Below, in pieces: positions 5,124-6,528 of a stretch of DNA of 6,528 nucleotides (position 1 is its first letter; every line of letters begins with the position of its first letter). Both the position numbers and the translations under genes were made by a program. Origin of the DNA: Methanobacteriota archaeon (GTDB taxonomy: Archaea > Halobacteriota > Methanocellia > Methanocellales > Methanocellaceae); the NCBI GenBank assembly GCA_023436075.1, contig JAEZKS010000233.1, positions 1 through 6,528 on the forward strand, in the 5' to 3' direction. Under the pieces are notes generated by a model, which was not told the origin of the DNA, made no database searches, and saw only the letters and a program-made list of their open reading frames with translations.

Positions 5124-5819
5124 TTGGCGTTACCCGAATATTTTAAATGTGTCGTGACGAACTGGGATTACATTTATGGCTTGTGCCGCGGGCTTTCGCA
5201 GGACATCCGCAAGTCTGACTACAAGCCGGATGTCATCGTAGCCCTTGCCCGGGGCGGCTGGTTCGCCGGCCGGGTACTCTGCGACTTCCTGGATCTTAAC
5301 GATCTGACCAGCCTGAAAATCGAGCACTACACCGGGACGGCCAATGCCTCTGACGGGCCGCGGATACGCTATCTCTTCGACGGCGACTCTGTCCGTAACA
5401 AGAACGTGCTGATCGTGGACGACATTTCGGACACGGGCAAGAGTATGATCGCCGCGAGGGAGTACATCTCGAAGCTGAAGCCGGCCGGCGTCCGTACTGC
5501 AACGCTGCAGCACCTGACATGCTCCCAGGTCCAGGCGGACTATGTCGGCGAGGTGCTGGACGAGTGGGCCTGGGTGGTCTTCCCCTGGAACTTCGTGGAG
5601 GACATGTGCGATCTCACCGGGCAGGTCATGGGCAAGGAAAAACTCAAAGTCTACACGCTGAATGACATCAAGGGCTGCCTGAAGAAGTACCACCAGATCG
5701 AGCCCACCTACTTCGAGATGGCCCAGCCTGGCAGACTTCTCGAGATCCTGACTGAGATGGAGTATCGGGGCCGGGTACGTGCGGTGGGCGAGGGCAAATG
5801 GGAGCCAATTTCGGGGTGA
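5124..5819 (+). CDS. Purine phosphoribosyltransferase (COG2236-like) with C-terminal extension
   Basis: This enzyme should join a purine base (hypoxanthine, guanine or xanthine; which one is not fixed by sequence) to PRPP, giving a nucleotide and pyrophosphate in purine salvage. The 231-residue protein has the type I fold: ALARGGWFAGR (40-50) supplies the pyrophosphate loop, VLIVDDISDTGKS (95-107) is the PRPP-binding motif with the paired Asp99/Asp100, and WAWVVFPWNFVED (148-160) is the Trp/Pro-containing base-side segment typical of the XGPRT/COG2236 group. Residues about 175-231 form an extra domain of two helices and a beta hairpin that looks winged-helix-like, longer than minimal family members. 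The start is TTG 5124, supported by GGTGG and by the LPEYFKCVVTNWDYIY N-terminus, which resembles what I recall of methanogen homologues. Four bases separate it from the phosphorylase gene, so the two are cotranslated. The 14-bp palindrome upstream is a likely operator. Confidence 0.9.
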   Translation: MALPEYFKCVVTNWDYIYGLCRGLSQDIRKSDYKPDVIVALARGGWFAGRVLCDFLDLNDLTSLKIEHYTGTANASDGPRIRYLFDGDSVRNKNVLIVDDISDTGKSMIAAREYISKLKPAGVRTATLQHLTCSQVQADYVGEVLDEWAWVVFPWNFVEDMCDLTGQVMGKEKLKVYTLNDIKGCLKKYHQIEPTYFEMAQPGRLLEILTEMEYRGRVRAVGEGKWEPISG

Positions 5820-5820
5820 T
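5814..5820 (+). promoter_or_regulatory. Strong ribosome binding site overlapping the upstream stop codon
   Basis: GGGTGAT (5814-5820) closely matches the complement of the archaeal 16S rRNA tail and overlaps the TGA stop of the phosphoribosyltransferase. It lies 3 bases before GTG 5824. The ATG at 5822 is followed at once by TGA, so GTG is the only workable start. The overlap points to translational coupling. Confidence 0.7.
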
Positions 5821-5823
5821 CAT

Positions 5824-6528
5824 GTGAAAGTCGGAATCATAGGCGGAAGCGGAATCTACAATCCGTCCATGTTTGATAAGGTCAGGCCTGTCTCGGTCGA
5901 CACGCCTTTCGGTATGCCCAGCGATCCGCTTATAGTGGGAGAGCACAGGGGGACCGAAGTCGTATTCCTGTCCAGGCACGGCGCGGGCCACCGGTTCTCG
6001 CCGTCGAAAGTGAATTACCGTGCCAACATCCTGGCGCTGAAGAAGCTGGGCGTGACACACATCATCTCCGTCTCGGCAGTCGGCAGCCTTCGTGAGGATT
6101 ACCGGCCTCTGGACATCGTCATCCCTGACCAGATCTACGATCGGACCAGGTGCCGCGACGCGACCTTTTTTGAAGACGGCATCGTCGCCCACATTGGCTT
6201 CGCTGATCCGTTCTGCCCGGAGCTGTCCAAACTGCTGTACGACGTGGCGAAGGCGCGGTATCCCGCCCGTGATAAAGGGACTTACGTCTGCATGGAGGGG
6301 CCTCAGTTTTCGACAAAGGCCGAATCGAACGTGTACCGCAAGCTCGGCTTCGACATCATTGGCATGACCGCGCTGCCCGAGGCCAAGCTCGCCCGGGAAG
6401 CGGAGATGTGCTACGCCACCGTGGCGACGATCACCGATTACGATGTCTGGCACGAGGAACAGGTCTCTATCGAGCAGGTGGTCGAGAACGCGGTGAAGAA
6501 CGAGAAGGCCGTGCAGGACATCCTGCTC
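5824..6528 (+). CDS. mtnP: S-methyl-5'-thioadenosine (or methylthioinosine) phosphorylase, 3' end beyond window
   Basis: This PNP/MTAP-family enzyme splits methylthioadenosine or methylthioinosine with phosphate into a purine base and methylthioribose-1-phosphate. The 235 residues in the window begin with KVGIIGGSGIY (2-12), the phosphate-binding Gly-rich loop. Next come SRHGAGHRFSPSKVNYRAN (50-68), holding a phosphate-contacting Arg and His, SAVGSL (84-89), MEGPQFSTKAES (157-168) and GMT (180-182), and TDYDVW (204-209). Asp205 and Asp207 match the Asp pair that reads the 6-amino purine in human MTAP, where 6-oxopurine PNPs have Asn. The relative in Methanocaldococcus jannaschii is reported to prefer methylthioinosine, so substrate choice is open. 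Family members run about 255-270 residues, so some 20-35 are missing here. The start is GTG 5824, after a strong ribosome binding site. It forms an operon with the upstream phosphoribosyltransferase, which could reuse the released base. Confidence 0.92.
   Translation, partial: MKVGIIGGSGIYNPSMFDKVRPVSVDTPFGMPSDPLIVGEHRGTEVVFLSRHGAGHRFSPSKVNYRANILALKKLGVTHIISVSAVGSLREDYRPLDIVIPDQIYDRTRCRDATFFEDGIVAHIGFADPFCPELSKLLYDVAKARYPARDKGTYVCMEGPQFSTKAESNVYRKLGFDIIGMTALPEAKLAREAEMCYATVATITDYDVWHEEQVSIEQVVENAVKNEKAVQDILL

Noticed and set aside
5105..5146. 13-codon frame from ATG 5105 overlapping the TTG start, as a leader peptide
   Set aside because: It has no ribosome binding site of its own and no regulatory codons; most likely chance.
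5668..6453. 261-residue minus-strand frame opposite the phosphorylase gene
   Set aside because: The plus strand encodes clear MTAP-family motifs throughout, so this is a shadow.

Overview
The window looks like chromosomal DNA of a methanogenic archaeon, most likely a Methanocella-type (Rice Cluster I) euryarchaeon. The evidence is an archaeal methionyl-tRNA synthetase with several zinc-knuckle cysteine pairs and a fused C-terminal tRNA-binding domain, an archaeal-type phosphoribosyltransferase, a T-tract terminator, a GGTGAT-type ribosome binding site, and GC-rich genes separated by loose intergenic DNA carrying CGCCAAGAACGCCAAG repeats. The genus is inferred from gene content and repeat style, not proven.

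Left third (1-2022): an accessory-looking region. A non-coding stretch containing a four-unit GGAG octamer repeat leads into a small DUF2164-family gene (339-575, +). Facing it is a short minus-strand gene or gene remnant (628-813) whose open frame runs back, without a start codon, to 972. Next comes a foldback (long inverted repeat) element at 999-1244 with arms built from CGCCAAGAA/CGCCAAGGAG units. A 235-residue minus-strand protein (1315-2022) has a PD-(D/E)XK nuclease-like N-terminus and a C-terminal winged helix.

Middle (2023-4678): an AT-rich island holds a possible leaderless 67-residue coiled-coil-like protein (2187-2390, -). It is followed by the full-length methionyl-tRNA synthetase gene metG (2632-4665, +), which ends in a T8CT4 terminator.

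Right third (4679-6528): a second foldback element (4753-4848) with a nested AT-rich hairpin, then GC-rich DNA with no gene, then a control region with a perfect 14-bp palindrome (GTTCACATGTGAAC, 5037-5050). A two-gene purine/nucleoside salvage operon follows: a phosphoribosyltransferase starting at TTG (5124-5819) and, 4 bases downstream, an MTAP/MTIP-type nucleoside phosphorylase starting at GTG (5824 to beyond the window end). The phosphorylase should release a purine base and a (methylthio)ribose-1-phosphate; the transferase would return the base to a nucleotide using PRPP. metG uses methionine, and SAM made from methionine is the source of methylthioadenosine, so there is a loose metabolic link across the foldback element, but metG appears to be transcribed separately.

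The clearest candidates for something undescribed are the nuclease/winged-helix protein, the two foldback elements, and the palindromic control sites. No CRISPR array, tRNA, rRNA, transposase or integrase is visible.
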